A DNA stretch of 64,000 nucleotides from Crotophaga sulcirostris (GCA_013397455.1 VYZB01000030.1:3777229-3841228); one strand, 5' to 3'; shown: positions 23,345-38,100, counted from the stretch's first letter. Program-made: numbers and translations. The notes: a model not told the origin generated them from the letters alone.

Positions 23345-23938
23345 GGTCCTTTCCCACAGAAATATTTATTCAGTTTGGTCAGTAAGTTATAGGAATTTTC
23401 AATGTTGAGAACTTGTACTTAGTACAATATCATCATAATATTGACAACAACCACTTTGCCTTTTGTCAACGTACAATGTGAAACATGGATTAACTTGCTC
23501 ACAATAAATTACAGTGTGATAGATGAAAAGAGCTCAATGACATCAGTAACTTAGGAACCGGTTACAGTTAGTTTCACTTACAGTATTTTTAAAAATGGTT
23601 TTCAATAGTAAAATCATTGCAGCCAAAGATAAAAAAAAAATCCACATACAATAATAGCAAGGAAACGCATTTTTGGAGCAACAGTGAGCTACCGGTAAAC
23701 ACTTCATACAGTGATCTTCAAGGCACAAAGCAAAAAAACTGGGTATGGGTTTTTTTGCAGGTTGATGGAGTCAGGGAAGGTAAATTTTTTTGAATATAAA
23801 ATAAATACATTTTAAAAAGACGCATACAAAAGTCAGTAAGTCAGTCAAATAGCAAGGCTTTCACAGAATGCCACACTGACAGAACATTTGTGAATCCATT
23901 TCAGTCATGAAATCACGTTCACAGCTTGAAAGACACAA
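23345..23938 (-). other. SH3GL3: Probable SH3GL3 3' UTR
   Basis: Lies directly after the SH3GL3 stop on the - strand. An AATAAA on the - strand (TTTATT at 23365-23370) is the nearest canonical poly(A) signal, giving a 3' UTR of roughly 600 bases. Longer forms cannot be excluded. Confidence 0.55.
23365..23370 (-). promoter_or_regulatory. SH3GL3: Candidate SH3GL3 poly(A) signal
   Basis: Canonical AATAAA on the - strand about 570 bases after the stop codon. Cleavage would be expected 10-30 bases further left. Confidence 0.5.
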
Positions 23939-24144
23939 TCACTGAGGCAAGGGAACCATCACTTCAACATAGTTAATGGGGAAGAAACCAGATTCCCCAT
24001 TCAACATCCCCTCGTACCAATTCTCGTCAATCTGATTGGTCAAAGTTATGATGTCCCCTTCCTTAAATCCAAGCTCGCCTTCATTTTCTGGCTCAAAGTC
24101 ATAGAGAGCTTGGCAGCAAGGCTGATCCATGTGCATTGAAGAAC
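23939..24144 (-). CDS. SH3GL3: SH3GL3 exon 9: SH3 domain and stop
   Basis: Starts with two bases completing a glycine, then [11 protein letters not shown], the SH3 domain [19 protein letters not shown] to [11 protein letters not shown], and the stop at 23939-23941. The aromatic ligand-binding residues (ALYDF, NWYEG, PINYV) are intact. On the - strand the acceptor is ctggggcag. Confidence 0.97.
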
Positions 24145-27100
24145 CTGCCCCAGGGACAGAAAAAAACGCTCATATTAATAGAGCTTTGCAGCATTCCCAC
24201 TGGACATCCAGCATTTTGCTGAGATCCGGCTCAGCAAATCTCCCCAGAACATTGTTGTAACAATGCCAGACCAGTTCTCTGCCTGGGGGAGGCAATGGGG
24301 TAGTGACAAAGCTTTACAAGAACAAACTGAATTATGGCTAGTCTAATACAACGACACAGGTGAGAGCTTGGTTCAGAACATATTTTTGCGGAAACAGTCC
24401 AAGCAGAAAACAAGATGAGGCAGTTTCCCAAGACAAAATGGACTGATTGTGCTCAAAAACAGCTGAGCTATTTTCAAGCTTTGCCAAGATAAAACCGGTA
24501 CCAGCTCACTGGAACTGTCAACAGGAGAAGGCAAAGCTCTGAATAATTGACAAAGTTCCTTGCTTTCACCAGCTGCTCCAATGGGGCTCATTTATTGTTG
24601 CCTGCCAGTTAATTTCTGACAGTAAGGTACCTGACATGAGATGGATCACGTTTGGTTCATTTTAAGCTCTGAAGAACTGAAAAGAAATGTCTGGCAACCT
24701 GGAAAGATTTTTAAATAATGGTCATAGCCAGTACAACCAGTTTCCCTCCAGGCTGTAGGATCAGTCAAAGTCTTCATTAGAGTCAGGCAACTGCTGCTGC
24801 TGTACAATCCAATGAGACAAAGCTTCCCTGACAAATGTCACGGGAACAGCAGTGCCTGGCAGGCTGCAACACACACTGTTTAACATCACAGAACTAGTGA
24901 CATCCTTCCAGCCTTTTTGTCTCCATTAAATACTTGCACATCCTTTCTTGCTGCAGAGATTTAAGCTAAAAAAAGTTGCACTCTTTTTCTGCAAACAGGT
25001 TTTACGATAATTTGCAACACCATGCATGCCTCCCTAATTTCTCCAAAAATTAAGCCACACTTCACTGTCACATTCAAAGATGACTTGTCATTTATCTCCA
25101 GACCACTCAAACCTGGACAGCACAAATGGAAAAAGACACCATAAAAACAGGCAAAGCAAGAAGCTATCTATGGTTTCCGGAGTGTTACAGAATGAAACCA
25201 GAATGTCATTCAATGCTGTTTTTTGTTTGTTTGCTTGACTTTCCAAAGGGAGTTACTGCCTGTACCTGCATCTACTTTGTGTTCTACACTATGTCATATA
25301 CATATGGTAGCAAAATTATACTTCCATAATCACAAACTGGAAGCTTGCTAAGATAATTAATCCAAGCCTCCCTCCCAGCTGAAGAGAGTAAACATTAAAA
25401 CACTTATGTTAAATTCCAGCACATGGCATCCAGACCCATTTATTTCACACCATAGTCAAACCTCACAAAGAATGAAAGCCATGACATAACACAGCACTTA
25501 AACAGTTCAAGAATGAGCCAGATAATGCTTATAGCTTCAGCTGATTAATAAGGAGAACAATAAATTAGAACAAAAACACAGATTCGTTATCTGTGCTTAA
25601 TGAAAGCAGCTAAATAATTCACAACATTAAAATGAGGTTTCTGTGAATCCAGCCCTGCAAGTGTGTGCAAGTCATGAGAAGTAAATAATCCTCATGTGTT
25701 AGGGACCATACAAAGGCAAATGCTATTTCTGCTCCAAGAAGTTGATACTTAACTTGAAAAACTATGGTGAAACGTAGGAAAAGCCATTTCAACACCCAGA
25801 ACTGGATTGCAGTCGTTGTGCTGTATCACAGCTTCCTTTGAACTGTCCTTTTTATTTCCATGGCTTCGCTGAATACTAAGATACTACTTACCTTGAGACA
25901 CAATATCAGAGAAATTAAAAGTCTACATTTTGGTAGGGTCAATGTCTAAACAGGGCAAAATAAGCATGAAAGCACTTGTTCGTGTAGGATGAAGAGGTCA
26001 GTTTTCTAAATTAAAAAAAGAGTGACCATGATGCTACCTCCCCTATCGCATGGAGACTTTACAATATTTAGCAGTTTTGCTTAGAGCCACCTGGTTCACA
26101 TTTCTAAGTCGCAGTCCATAAATCTAATCTGTTTCATGATTCTGATTTTAAACAGGAACAGAAAGGTTCCCCTATTTACAAGCAGGGCACATTGACCCCA
26201 CTGCAGCGCCACAGAAATCCATATGAATAACTTTGGGTATGGAGCAGGAAGAGAAAGATGACCACAAACTATGATTTCACTGATGTTTGTACCAGCTGAG
26301 GAGAGAAGTACAGCATCCATAGGTTCTTCAGGAGGAAAAAAACATGACAGATGGTCTTTCTGATATTATTAACACTAAGCACCACAACAACTACTAAACA
26401 TATCCCTTTTCTCCTTTTCACCTTTATGCTAGTTGTTTTATTTCTTCTCCATTCTGATCACCTGGTGATACGCAAGCAATTGATGCAATAGTCCATGAAT
26501 GGAATCAAAGAATGGAAGAGGCTCACTCCTTCCTTATCTGGGTGATCAGCAGTCATTTATTTTTCAGCTCATTTACTGAATTTTAGCTAATTAAAACTGG
26601 CTTTTTTTTTTTTTAATTAAGTGGGCTGGAAGTAACCTTGAGAAGTGATCTAGGCTGTCTTTCTCCCAAAGGCAGGATTGGTTACCCTTAAAGGACATCT
26701 TGGATTAACTGCTTCATGGCAATGATAAACCTCTGTACTACATGTGCTGCTTTATCTCTGGTTTGACACACTTGTTTATACACAAATGCTGAATGTGAAT
26801 CTCCCTTCTCCACTGTGTATGCAAAGCAGAAAAAAAACCCCTATATAAACTTGATCAGTAATTGATAGGGGTCTAGAATTTTTATGCTGAATTTTTAATA
26901 AAGGTTGCTATGGTTTTGCTGCTTTCATCCAGATGTGCTGTGAAAATAACTAGAAAGTTATTGATTGCTGCAAACATCCCCAGTGCTTTGAATGAAGTGT
27001 GTCCTCGTGTCACATGTCTTAGGAACCAGTGGTCTGAATTGAGAGGAGTGTGCAGAGAGGCAGTTGTCTCCCTCAGTCCCATATTTGACAGCAACACAAA

Positions 27101-30100
27101 ATTGCTTTTAGCACTCAGGCAGCACGGGGAGCTTCACTAACACACCTGCAAGTAGCTTGAAGCACAAAAGAAACAAATTGAGGAACAAGATCTTGCCAGG
27201 TGGATTTATGCTGCAAAACTGCTGCAAATCCCCTTCAGTGTGGACTGTAAAACAGCTTCATCTTGTAGCAGAGTACAAGAAAATTAGAGAGAGACATTAG
27301 AAGGAGCATGAAGTTACAGCTCCAAGCTTTATTCTTTACTTTTAGTTCTCTCATTTCTCTCCCAACAACCTTTAAAAAGGAACAAGAGAAAATTAAAGAA
27401 AGAGGAAAAAGATTCAGAAAAAGATCCTAGATACCATGTCAAGCAGAGAAGGGAACCTTTGGATCACTGCTTCTCCTTACAAATTTTGTTTATTTTCCTT
27501 ACAAATAATGTTAATGGAAAATTTTAGCTCTTTCATTCTCTTTTCTTTGCGTATTGTTGTCTTTTGTGTGGTTTGGTTTTGGGTTTTGTTTGTTTTGCCT
27601 TTTTTTTTATATTGATCTTCTCTCATCACCACTGTAACCATCAAGGAGATAGAGCAAAATAATTGCATTCATGAGATGAGGAAAATCTGTTTCAAGTAGT
27701 AATGTAATCTTACTAATGATTATCATTCATACAACTTTCAAGGGCTTTCAACGGTTGATTTTTTTTGTGGATCCAGGGCCTAATCAAAGGAAAGGACCCT
27801 ACTCCCAGACGAATAAGTACCTAAGTACTTCAGTTCATAAATGCATTCATAAATGCATGCACTTTGGTGCACACTTTAGGGGACATTAAAATAAAATATG
27901 TTAATAAAATCAGTAAGGGTGGGAGTCATCTCTCTGAATTTTACATGGCTAACAGTTAAAATCCTGTACTGATCCTTCATGGTCTCAGACTGCAGAGAGA
28001 AATTATCTGGAGATATTCCAGTGATCTAACACATCCATGTTGGGCATCTGTCTTTGCAAGAAATGAACTGTTTTCTGCAAGTGCCTCTCCCTCTCTTTCC
28101 TCCCAACCTCAGTGGCAAATCAAGAGAACCTAGAAGGCCAAGCAGAATGCCACACCTAAATTTCAAATGGGTGAGAGACTGCTGAGATGACTCCTGCTTC
28201 ACCGTTCCATTTCTGAATCTGGGAAGCAAACTGCAGAAAGATGCATGATGCTTTGTGGATCCATTGTTCTCATGGTAAAAGGAAAACAATAAGCAACAAA
28301 CTGGCAAAACATCTATCAACGCGTTAATTCTGTGGCCATAGACTTACCTGATGATTTTATGGAAGAACTATAGGCAATCCCATTGTGCTGCTGATTATCA
28401 CCAGTTTCCAGTGTTGTAGTTATCACAGGTTTTGGCTTGAATTCACGTTTAGGCCGACTAGATGCTACATTTATTCTGGAACACAGAGAAGAGTGGCAAG
28501 AGACTTACTTGAATGAAGAATACTTCTGGAGCTTCCACTCAGGTTCAGTGCATTGGTGTTTGAAAGGTGGAGAAAAATAACCCTCTGCTAGTTTTGGTTT
28601 TAGTCTTTGAGGGATGGAGGGGTTATTCACTAAAAGCTGCTCAGTTCTCATGCGGTATTTGAATTTCAGCAAGTCCCTATTTTATTTAACACTTTGGTCT
28701 TGCTGACAGAGGCATTAAGCTTAACAGCCTGAGTTTGAGAAGTGCTGAGCATCCACAGCTGCCACTGAGTTCAGTAGAAGTTCCAGCAACGAGGTCTCTA
28801 GAAAGCTCAACTGCAAATGACATATACAGAAACCCAGCCAGGACAGGGGCCCAGGGACTGCATCTCACACGTCACCTTTCTATTACAGAAAATGGGAAAC
28901 AACCATTTGGTCAGCACAACTCTCTCAATAACTCTTCTTGTATGTGCACGTGGCCCAGCTGAGACCCCCTTGTCCCACTGGCTCCCACAGGTGGGACTGT
29001 ACAGGGTGTCTGCAGACACAGCTACCCCTGTGCTAATACTCACAGCCACCCTGATCTCAGGAAAGCCCCAGACAGTTACTCCAACTCTCCAACTGTAATG
29101 TCAGCCTATGTTATGGTGACACTCAAAGTCACTTAGGTCTCCTGTTCTTTGTTGGTTCTCTGAGGGATGTAGAACAAATTAATGACAGTAGCACCTTTTT
29201 TCTTCTATTAGGACAACAAAGTATCTGGGCCTTTCATAAGTGCATTACACCACAGCTGTGTTCCCAGCCAGCTGGCCATTTCCTTACTCTGCTGCAGAAT
29301 TTTGTTCTACCCTTTAATCTCAATGAAAATATGCCAACGTCTCAGCAAAGCCTCCAAAAAACACCTCAAAGCATGCAAGTTTGAAGAAGCATACAAACAA
29401 ATGGAGAGTGTCCTGACTAACCTCCACAGATGTGAGTGAAAGATTCTGCACAAACTCAAAGGTTTCTGGGCAGATCCTGCATTACATTAAAGGCTCACAG
29501 CACAGCAAGATGTTGCCAGGTGGCAACAGTTTAAAGCAATGAAGTCCAGTAAGGCACAGAGCACAGCAAACGTGCACCTGTGAGATGGTGCTACGAGATC
29601 CATTGCTTCAGTGCCTTCCCACATTCAAGAACTACAGCTGCAAAGAGGTTCAAAATTCTCTGATGGCTTCAGTCTTACCGGTTTTGCAGCTTGCTCTGTA
29701 GATCCTCCAAAATTTCTGTGGATTGTTTATGGTAATCTAGTGCTGCTTCTACAAACACAGCCAACTGGCTAACTTGTTCTACCTGGAATACAGAGAGGAA
29801 AATAGTTGTAAGGAGCCTGCAGTACATTTAGCTGAAGGATAAACAAACAGATCATTCAAAACAGACATGGTATCTCCAAAGACCACAATAGCTTATGTGG
29901 GCTATTGAAAAAGAGCATATGTGATTCTACCAAAGAAATTGCCAGTTGGAAACTGAACAAAACTGAAGTGTAACTTCTAGTTCACTAACTCAGGACTGAG
30001 TCCTTGAGTCACTTCCTCTCACAATGTGCAAATCCCTTCTGCTTTCAACTTCCAAGCTAGCTGTCTGTCAACACTCAAGCTAAAATAGTAAAAAGGACGT

Positions 30101-32155
30101 GATTCCTTAGCAAGTGAAAGCGGGGCTTTTCTCATCAGCAGTATTGGAAGAAATTACCCTGTAAGAGCTCTTATGACTCAGGCCCATTAGTGTTTATTAG
30201 CAATGTTTACAAACTGCAGTTCTGAAATGACCTAGACCTACCTCACTAGATGGCAGCATTTATAAACCAATAAACGAAACATGATTTATCTACTTGGATT
30301 CAAAAAGTACCACGCCAATCACTCAGAAATATGAATGCTGAGGAACGGGAAAACGTGGAGGAGAAAGAAAAAGTATTTTTATTCATGAGGTAACAAATGA
30401 TCTCATTCCCCTAATACAAACTGCAAAGTCCAAGATGTACTGGGGATGGAGCAATAATAGATATTTATTTGTCCTCTTCCTTTAATACAGCATTAAGAAG
30501 ATAAACCCCAAGAAGTCTGACATGTTTCATTCCATCATGATGTCTTCAGATATTGGACCACAAGAAGGTACCAGAGTAAAACTTTCCGCGGATGTTTTAT
30601 GGACCCATGAAAATTTGGTGCTATACTTTGTCTGCTTTTACTTGGTGAAAAAGATTATTAGAAATTGTGCTGGGAGTCCAAGAGAGCCACACATTGTCAC
30701 ATAGCATACAGAAATGAAATGCACAGAACCAAATCAATAGTGGTACGACTCCATCACAGTCAAAAGAGAGTAATGTAAATCAGCTGAGGGCAAGACACAA
30801 AGAGGGTGGGGTTTGGATGGGGTAGTCAGAGAAGATGGATAGACATAGGACTGTCCAAACAAGATGCCTAAGAGCCAGGACGGAGACGCAATTGTGAATT
30901 AGGAGATGAGAGAGAGAGACTGGGAAAGAGCCAGAGAAATCTGAGGGACTAAAAGCCACTTAGCAAGAACAGTCTGGAATGGGCTGAGTGGGAAAGGCAG
31001 GAAGATGGATCTGATAAGAAGTGCGTGCAACAGTGTCTATGTGGGAGGTCTGTAAGTAGCTGTGCAAAAACATGAGAAAGAGATGTGGATCAGGACTGGG
31101 ACTGGAAAAGGCACCTGGCAAGATGGCTGGGAACCAAAGCTCAGAGAATAGAGATTGCCAGGCAAGGAGATCAAGTGAAACAGAGACATTTGGAGAACTG
31201 GAAAGGATGGGAAAGAAGTGATCGCAGTTAAGATCTCTGCAAAACCAGCAAGACAGTCTGGGGTCAGACAACAAGGTTGTAATGGGAATTTTGAGGAGGA
31301 CAGACAGACTGGGTCAACATAGAAAATGGAAGGGAAGGAGCATAGAGTTTTGTTTAAACAGAAACAATAGCAAGTGGATATGGAAAAAACTTCAAAGGGA
31401 CATTCAGTTCACTCTCTCCCAAAGGCAGAATTAGTTATACTAGAGAGCATAACTCATCAGTTCTCTAGTGGCTCAGCTAAATCATTTTAATCAATGCACT
31501 GTTTTATCCTCAGTTTGACTAATGACAAACATAATCTGAAACATTTCTCAGCTGCTTATGCAAGGCAGAATTATAAAACACATACAATGCCACCAGGCAA
31601 ACAGTAGAGCCTACAGTGGAAAAGTGTACTGAAATTGTTGATAGAGGATGTTACATTTTTTGGTGCCCTCATATACCTTGCACAGGTAAAACAGCAAGAG
31701 GCTTGCTGACTTATAAACTACTGTAACAAATTGTTCCACTCACAAAAGTAGTTTAGGAGCTACCAGCTAGTTTTTAACTGGCTGTTACACAGGTCTGCAC
31801 AGAGGGAGAAGCTGCTTGCAGTTAAATACTCCCACTTAACAGCTCCCCCTTGTTGCAGTTTGCTCACAGAAGACAGCAAACTTGTTACCTTCTAGAGTGT
31901 GTTTTCTGTGATGCTACATGGACAGGAGAAGATAAAGCTTTGGAACAGGTCCAAATAGGTCCAGTTCTCTTTTCCTACGGTTCTGTGATTACACATGACA
32001 AAGAACATCTTGCTACACTTCTGTGTGTGGACAGAAGAGAGGACATAATTTCATGATGGACTTGGGACTCTGAGTCCAAGTTCAGATATCTGAGCCCAAG
32101 CCACAAGCAAACTCTGTGGAGTAATTTTCAGAGCCAAACAGTAGTAGTAGTAGTA

Positions 32156-32187
<32 letters not shown>

Positions 32188-35100
32188 TCAGAGGTAAAGT
32201 AATTCAGAGGCATCAAATCAGCAGCAAAGTTTTGACTACAAGTGAACTACAATTGAGAAAGCACAGAGTACATACCCTTGCTCATAGTTTTAGCAGCAGG
32301 TCTGTGACTCTGTTAATCTCCCAGCCTCCTCCCTCCTGCTGATCAAACTGCTTTCTGCTCTCAGATAGTTCACTGGTCATAGATTACAAACCTACTTAAG
32401 ACCTCTATGACAATTTTGTCTGATTCACTGTACCTCCAGAAGAAATTGCTAAATTCTTGAGTTCTCCCATTTACTGCTGTGCATTATGTTCCTCTCTGAC
32501 AGCAGAATGAAAACGAAAGATTCACAGTTTCTGCTCTCAGACCTTACCTCCTATGAAGGATGGGACTGGGTTTATCCAATCCCATACACACTGCCCTCCT
32601 GGATATACTGCAGCAAACAAAAATGCAGGACAGACTTACATCATTTTCTAAGAAATTGAACATGCTTCTTTCAGCCAGTTCCTTAGACTCTTCAAACTTC
32701 TCTACTGCTTGTTTAACTTCTTCATCTGGTATCTTTCCAAGACGCTTCTTTTTATAATCATAATCCAAACGGCGTCCTTCTAGTTTCTTCAAATGATGCT
32801 AAATAAGAAAGAACATTTATGAGGAAGTCCAAACAGGACATGACTAAACAAACACATAGTGATTTAAGGAAATTTCAATTATGGATGCAAATATCTGTAG
32901 AACTGAAGAAATAAAAGGCTCAGAGATTATCCAGTCCATCCCTTTGATCTAAGGTAAGACTAGGACCATACACATGAATGAATTTTTAGACTGTATAGAC
33001 TTTAAACAAACAGCCATTTGTTAACACTTGGCGAATTTGCTACCTTGATTTGCTAAATTTAAGCATCCAACTCATGAACCTCACTAAATGGCCAACACTT
33101 CAGATTGTCTAAATGAGAAGCAAGATTAAATCTAGATATGTGCGTGTCCCCATACTCTACATTTAATTCTATTTTACCTCTTGAATTATCTGCAATATGA
33201 CAGCTAAAATTTAAAGGGTTATTTTCCCCTCTCCTTCCATAAGAAGTGCTGCAACCAATCTTGTATTCTTGCTTTCTTTGTTAGGTGTCAACTTAACACT
33301 TACATATAACTACACAAGGTTTTCTGCTGCCAAAAATCACAGGACTGACAGACTTACAGAATGGACTCAAAGTGACAGTACAAAACGCTCATTAAAGCTA
33401 ATGTCAAACCATTTCCTTTAATCAGTTCTGAAGAATGACAACTGAAAACAGTTATGTATCACAGGAGACAGCTACAGACATCAAGATATTATTACTATCT
33501 TTTTGCTATGCTTTTCACATCCATTTATGTGTAAACAAATAAAATAACTTCCATTTCTGCATTTCATCAGGGTTTTAACTTGCTTATTATTATTTTTCCT
33601 GTAGTGGCATATGGCACCTCAACACTTCACAGCACTTCTCAGATTGTTCTGTGATTGCCCTGAATAGCCTTTTTCAACAGTTATATTCATCCTCCATTAC
33701 AAACAGCTTTAGGCTGACAGAGATGGCAGGATAGGATAATCAGTCTCAGTGAATCACAGCTCACACACACAATTCTAAGAATTAATAAAAATGTCACGTA
33801 AAATAAACAGCAAAAAAATAAAGAATATAATTTTGTTTACTGTCCTTTCTGTACTGAATGTACAAGCAATATAGCAAATTAAGTAAATTAGATAAGAGGG
33901 AAATAGCCACACGTTAATTTTAAGTAGATTTCATCACTGTTTTGCTAGAGAGACAAGCTTAAATGCAGTGAAATTTATTTACCCTATTACTTTCAAAAAA
34001 AAAAAAATCTCAGGGAACTAGAGTTTGATCGACTCTGATTATTGAAATGTGAAGCTTTACCCTGAAAAACTTACCCCGATCTCTTTTAAATCTTTGTCCT
34101 GCAATAACTGTAGTGGATCAATAAAATTTTGTTTGACATTAATATCAAGTGAGTCCTTCACCTCTGCCATTTGCTTCATGCTCTCACCAGCATCCAGCAG
34201 TGCAAGGCCTATGGAAAATAACAGGCTACTTATATCTCTAATATATGTAAAACCAGAAAATATGTCTTATGAAAGAGTTATTCCAAATAGGTACCTTTGT
34301 ATCTGCTGCAGACACTCAAAGAGTTAAAATATAATGCAAGTTATGCACTTGCTTGTCCCCCATTGAAAACTAGAACTGGATTTTTTTTCCCAAAGTATAC
34401 TTTTTTTTTTCCTAAAGGGTATAAGGAAAAGCAATACTATTTTCCCTACTGTCTTTGCATAGGTTACAAATTTCCTCCACTTTTGAGAACTGCAAACCAA
34501 GATGATTCATTTGTACAGCTTCAGTGATATTCTTAAATACGCAAAGAGTAATTTTTAAATCACATTTTTTATAGCTTCTTCACATCCCTGCTTTTTTCCC
34601 AAACCTCCTTTTGATCAAAATTGTTGCTGCTTCATTAAAACCATCTATTTAACATAGATTCTTAATCAAGTATACAGCTAAGTATCAGCAGGCAGAACAG
34701 TGCTGGAAATGTTCTTTCCCCTTTCCTAGTTTTATTTAGTATCCCATTGCTTTTGCAAAAACACAAATAGATCCAAGCTCACAGACAAGTTGTGCCACTT
34801 CACTCTTCGTGAGGAGAATAAATGAGTCTTTGGCTATCGACAGCATCTTCCCCCATGCAGCACCTACTCAGGCTCGAGTGCAAGGTCCTTACACCTACAT
34901 AACTGTTATTATTCCAAGACAACCACTGTGTAAAATTGCAAATATTAACAACAGAACATAACAAATCCAGCCAATTCTGTATTGGCTTCTGCCCCAGCCC
35001 ATACCACCCTCTCCTAGCTCTAGTTTCCTCTCTTTCCCTAAACCACGATTCTCCTTTTCTGGTGTATTTCTCCCTCGTTCCCTCTTAATCCAAAAAGCAC

Positions 35101-38100
35101 CCACTGAGTAGCTCAGTGACAACGTTTCATTCCAGACAAGCCCACACACCATGCATGCTCAGCCACCAAGGCCTCTATCAAGATTTTGGCTGTGAAGTAC
35201 CAGTATATTTTAAGAGGAAAAGGTAAGATTTGATTTATCAAGGAATTATAGCATGTCCAAGCTAGAGTTCATTCTCATGAAAACAAGAAAATGCATATTT
35301 AAGATTAACTGCTCCAAAGTACAGAAATACCAGATCATTAACAACAACAACAAAAAAATCACCCAAAGATACTCCTTATTTTTTCTCCATGATAAATTTT
35401 TCCCTTAGTTTACTTGTTAAATACAGGGCAACGATTTTTAATTAAAAGTTCAATGAAATACAAAGCGTCTAACAAGCACCCTAAATTATTTATGTTTGGC
35501 AACTTAGAAACCAAAATGGTTGGGGTAATATTATCAGTAGTGGTGTTATCAAATTCACCTGCAACAGAGGTGGATAAATATGCAGAAACATCGTGTTTTG
35601 TTAACTATATCAGTCACCCCCTGATCACTGCACTTAACTGCCCCTCTTACCTGCAGTAGCTATTGACATAGGTTATGTCACTGAGTGATATTCTGCAAAG
35701 AGCTTTATGCTGAAATATTCACAGAGGAGATACACAAACTCACCAAACATAGAATCATCGCCAAGCTCTCTGCCATACCGTATCATGCAGTCTCCCAGGA
35801 GTCCCTCTGTCTGGGGATAGCCTGTGGTTTTAACTTGTCCTCTGATCTTTGACATAGTGTTCAGCATTCCCAGCTTGGCTCTGTATGCTAAGAACGGCAT
35901 AAAAAAAAGAACCGAAGTTGTAACACTTTTAAAACTAATATATTTAAAGCAACGAATCATTTAACAAGCAATTGCACAAAGCAAGTCACTAAGTTGGTCT
36001 GTAGATTTGTACATTTTTGGTTGCCAGTATTCCACAGTCAAAAGTTCAAACAAGATTCCGTTCAACAGTATGGGTCATGGGACACTGGTTTTTATTCCCA
36101 ACTAACTGACCATCATTTCTCCAGGCAGACATACAGTGGGAATGCTTGCCACCTTCTCTGGATATTCACCAATACTCACATTCCTTTGAATATTCCTGCT
36201 TGTGAACTCCCTGATTAGAAGTACTGCAGCGAGCAAAAGCAGAATAGACACAAACACAGCCAAGACCAATTTCATGCTCACTCTCTCTTTCTTGTGAGAA
36301 CTTTGCAGAACTTTCCCCCTGCCTCCCACCTTTTTTTTTTTTCACTTCCAGTACTCAATAGAAATTTATTCTGCAGAATGGTCTGGTATTTACAAATTAA
36401 TTTATTGTTGTCCTTCATGTAGCATGACAAAACCATGCATTTATTCTCAGAGAGTTTTTCCAATCTACTCCTTACTGTTACCACTCAACAGCTTCCTCAA
36501 CACAGTAACAGCTATGGGTAGGTCATTCCTGAGGAATGCAGACCATGGTGACTGGCTTCATCTTGAGCATCTGAGCTGGGCCTTGATAAAGCACCGAATC
36601 CCACCATCCTTACGCAGAGACAACCCCTTAAACTTCAGGGATGTACATCTCATAAGAGACAGCTATCTCTGAAGTCACTGGTGCAGCTGACTAAACAGGA
36701 ATTCAGACAGACAGTTCTCAAAAAACAAAGGTTCTTCCAGCAGGTGGTTTGGACAGTAAATGAAGGTCACAGGAGATAAACTTTGTGACTGACTGCAAGT
36801 GTTAATGTGTCTACTTAAATGTGTTTCTTAAAACAACATTTCAAGAACCGCTGTTAACTGTCGATCCAAAATCCACTGAGACCTGGCAGTGTCCAGAAAA
36901 TGCAAAACCTCACTCAGATACGAAGTGAGCAAGTCACAGCTCTCTTCCCCATGGCTACATAAGCACCAGCACCTCTGATGGCAGCAGCATATGAGTTAAA
37001 TCCAAAGGCTTTTTATATCTCTGCTAAAAAAACAAATGACATTCTCGTCACATTAGGGATCTGTACCCCTAATACAGATAGGAAATCCAGCACAAATATG
37101 AACACACGTTGTACCACAGGCCCAAGCCATCCAAGCCATGTCATGCATCCACAATCTACACATGCCCAGTAAACCAGATGCAGTGTGTGCTGCAAGTTGA
37201 ACACATCCCAGACCAGACTCACCACATATGAACTTCACAGTTGTTCACTGTGCACACAGGTAAAGTTCTCCAGGACACCCAGAAGCCTCACAATGATGAC
37301 CTAATTAGCTTCTATTTACCTAGGATGGATTTCCAAGTAAAAAGATAACATCCAGCAAAATCCAACACCTGCTGGCCCTCTCCTACCTGGATTTGGCTGA
37401 AGATACTCCGTGGATTTGGATAGAAGTTCCGCTACAGCTTTATTAGTCACATCAATTTTCTGAAAAAGTAAAAAAACAAGTAAAAAGTAAATTGATTACT
37501 AGAGAGTTTATCCTTTTATTAGACATACTATCCTGATTATGAAATTTTATTTAAAATAAAGCAAATATTGTAGCTTACAATAAACAGCCATATCATAGTT
37601 ATGACAGGATTTTAACAAAAAAACATATTAATGGGCAGTTAGTGCTGGGAAGGAGAGAAGGTTCATCTCAAAATATGGGCTTGTCCTTTCAGCCCATCAG
37701 TCTTGACTACAGCTTACAAATTCTAGACTACAATTTTCCTGCCAGCCCAACAGCTATTAGTAAGACTACTTTTCTCCACAGGTGAAAAAGTCTGACCGTA
37801 CACCTCACAATATTGGGGTTAGGACTATTTAAAGTAGTAGTTTGTATTGTCTTCCCATTTAATACTTTCTAAAATGCTATAAAAATCACATTCCTGGTCT
37901 CTTTCCCTTTTCCTCCTTTAGAGCCTGCACATTATTTTAATAAAATAAATAATTACTCTGTAGCCAAAGAAACTGAAACCTAGAAAGCTGTTTAGATCAT
38001 AAATTCTAAAGCGCGTGTTGGAAAAAAAACAACTCATGCAAGACTTTTTTCCTCAACCTGCCAGCAATAAAAGCTGTCACCTGCATCTATTATGAACATT

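Larger units (their letters stand above)
29783..32639. other. SH3GL3 intron 6
   Basis: 2.9-kb intron. Contains a purine-biased block at about 30780-31330, the second copy of the unnamed repeat at about 31385-31575 and a trinucleotide microsatellite at 32140-32186. No exon-like frame found. Confidence 0.75.

Noticed and set aside
36102..36329. 75-codon - strand frame with a transmembrane-like stretch ([20 protein letters not shown]) in SH3GL3 intron 3
   Set aside because: Short, hydrophobicity arises easily from pyrimidine-rich DNA, and no homology or expression signal is visible.
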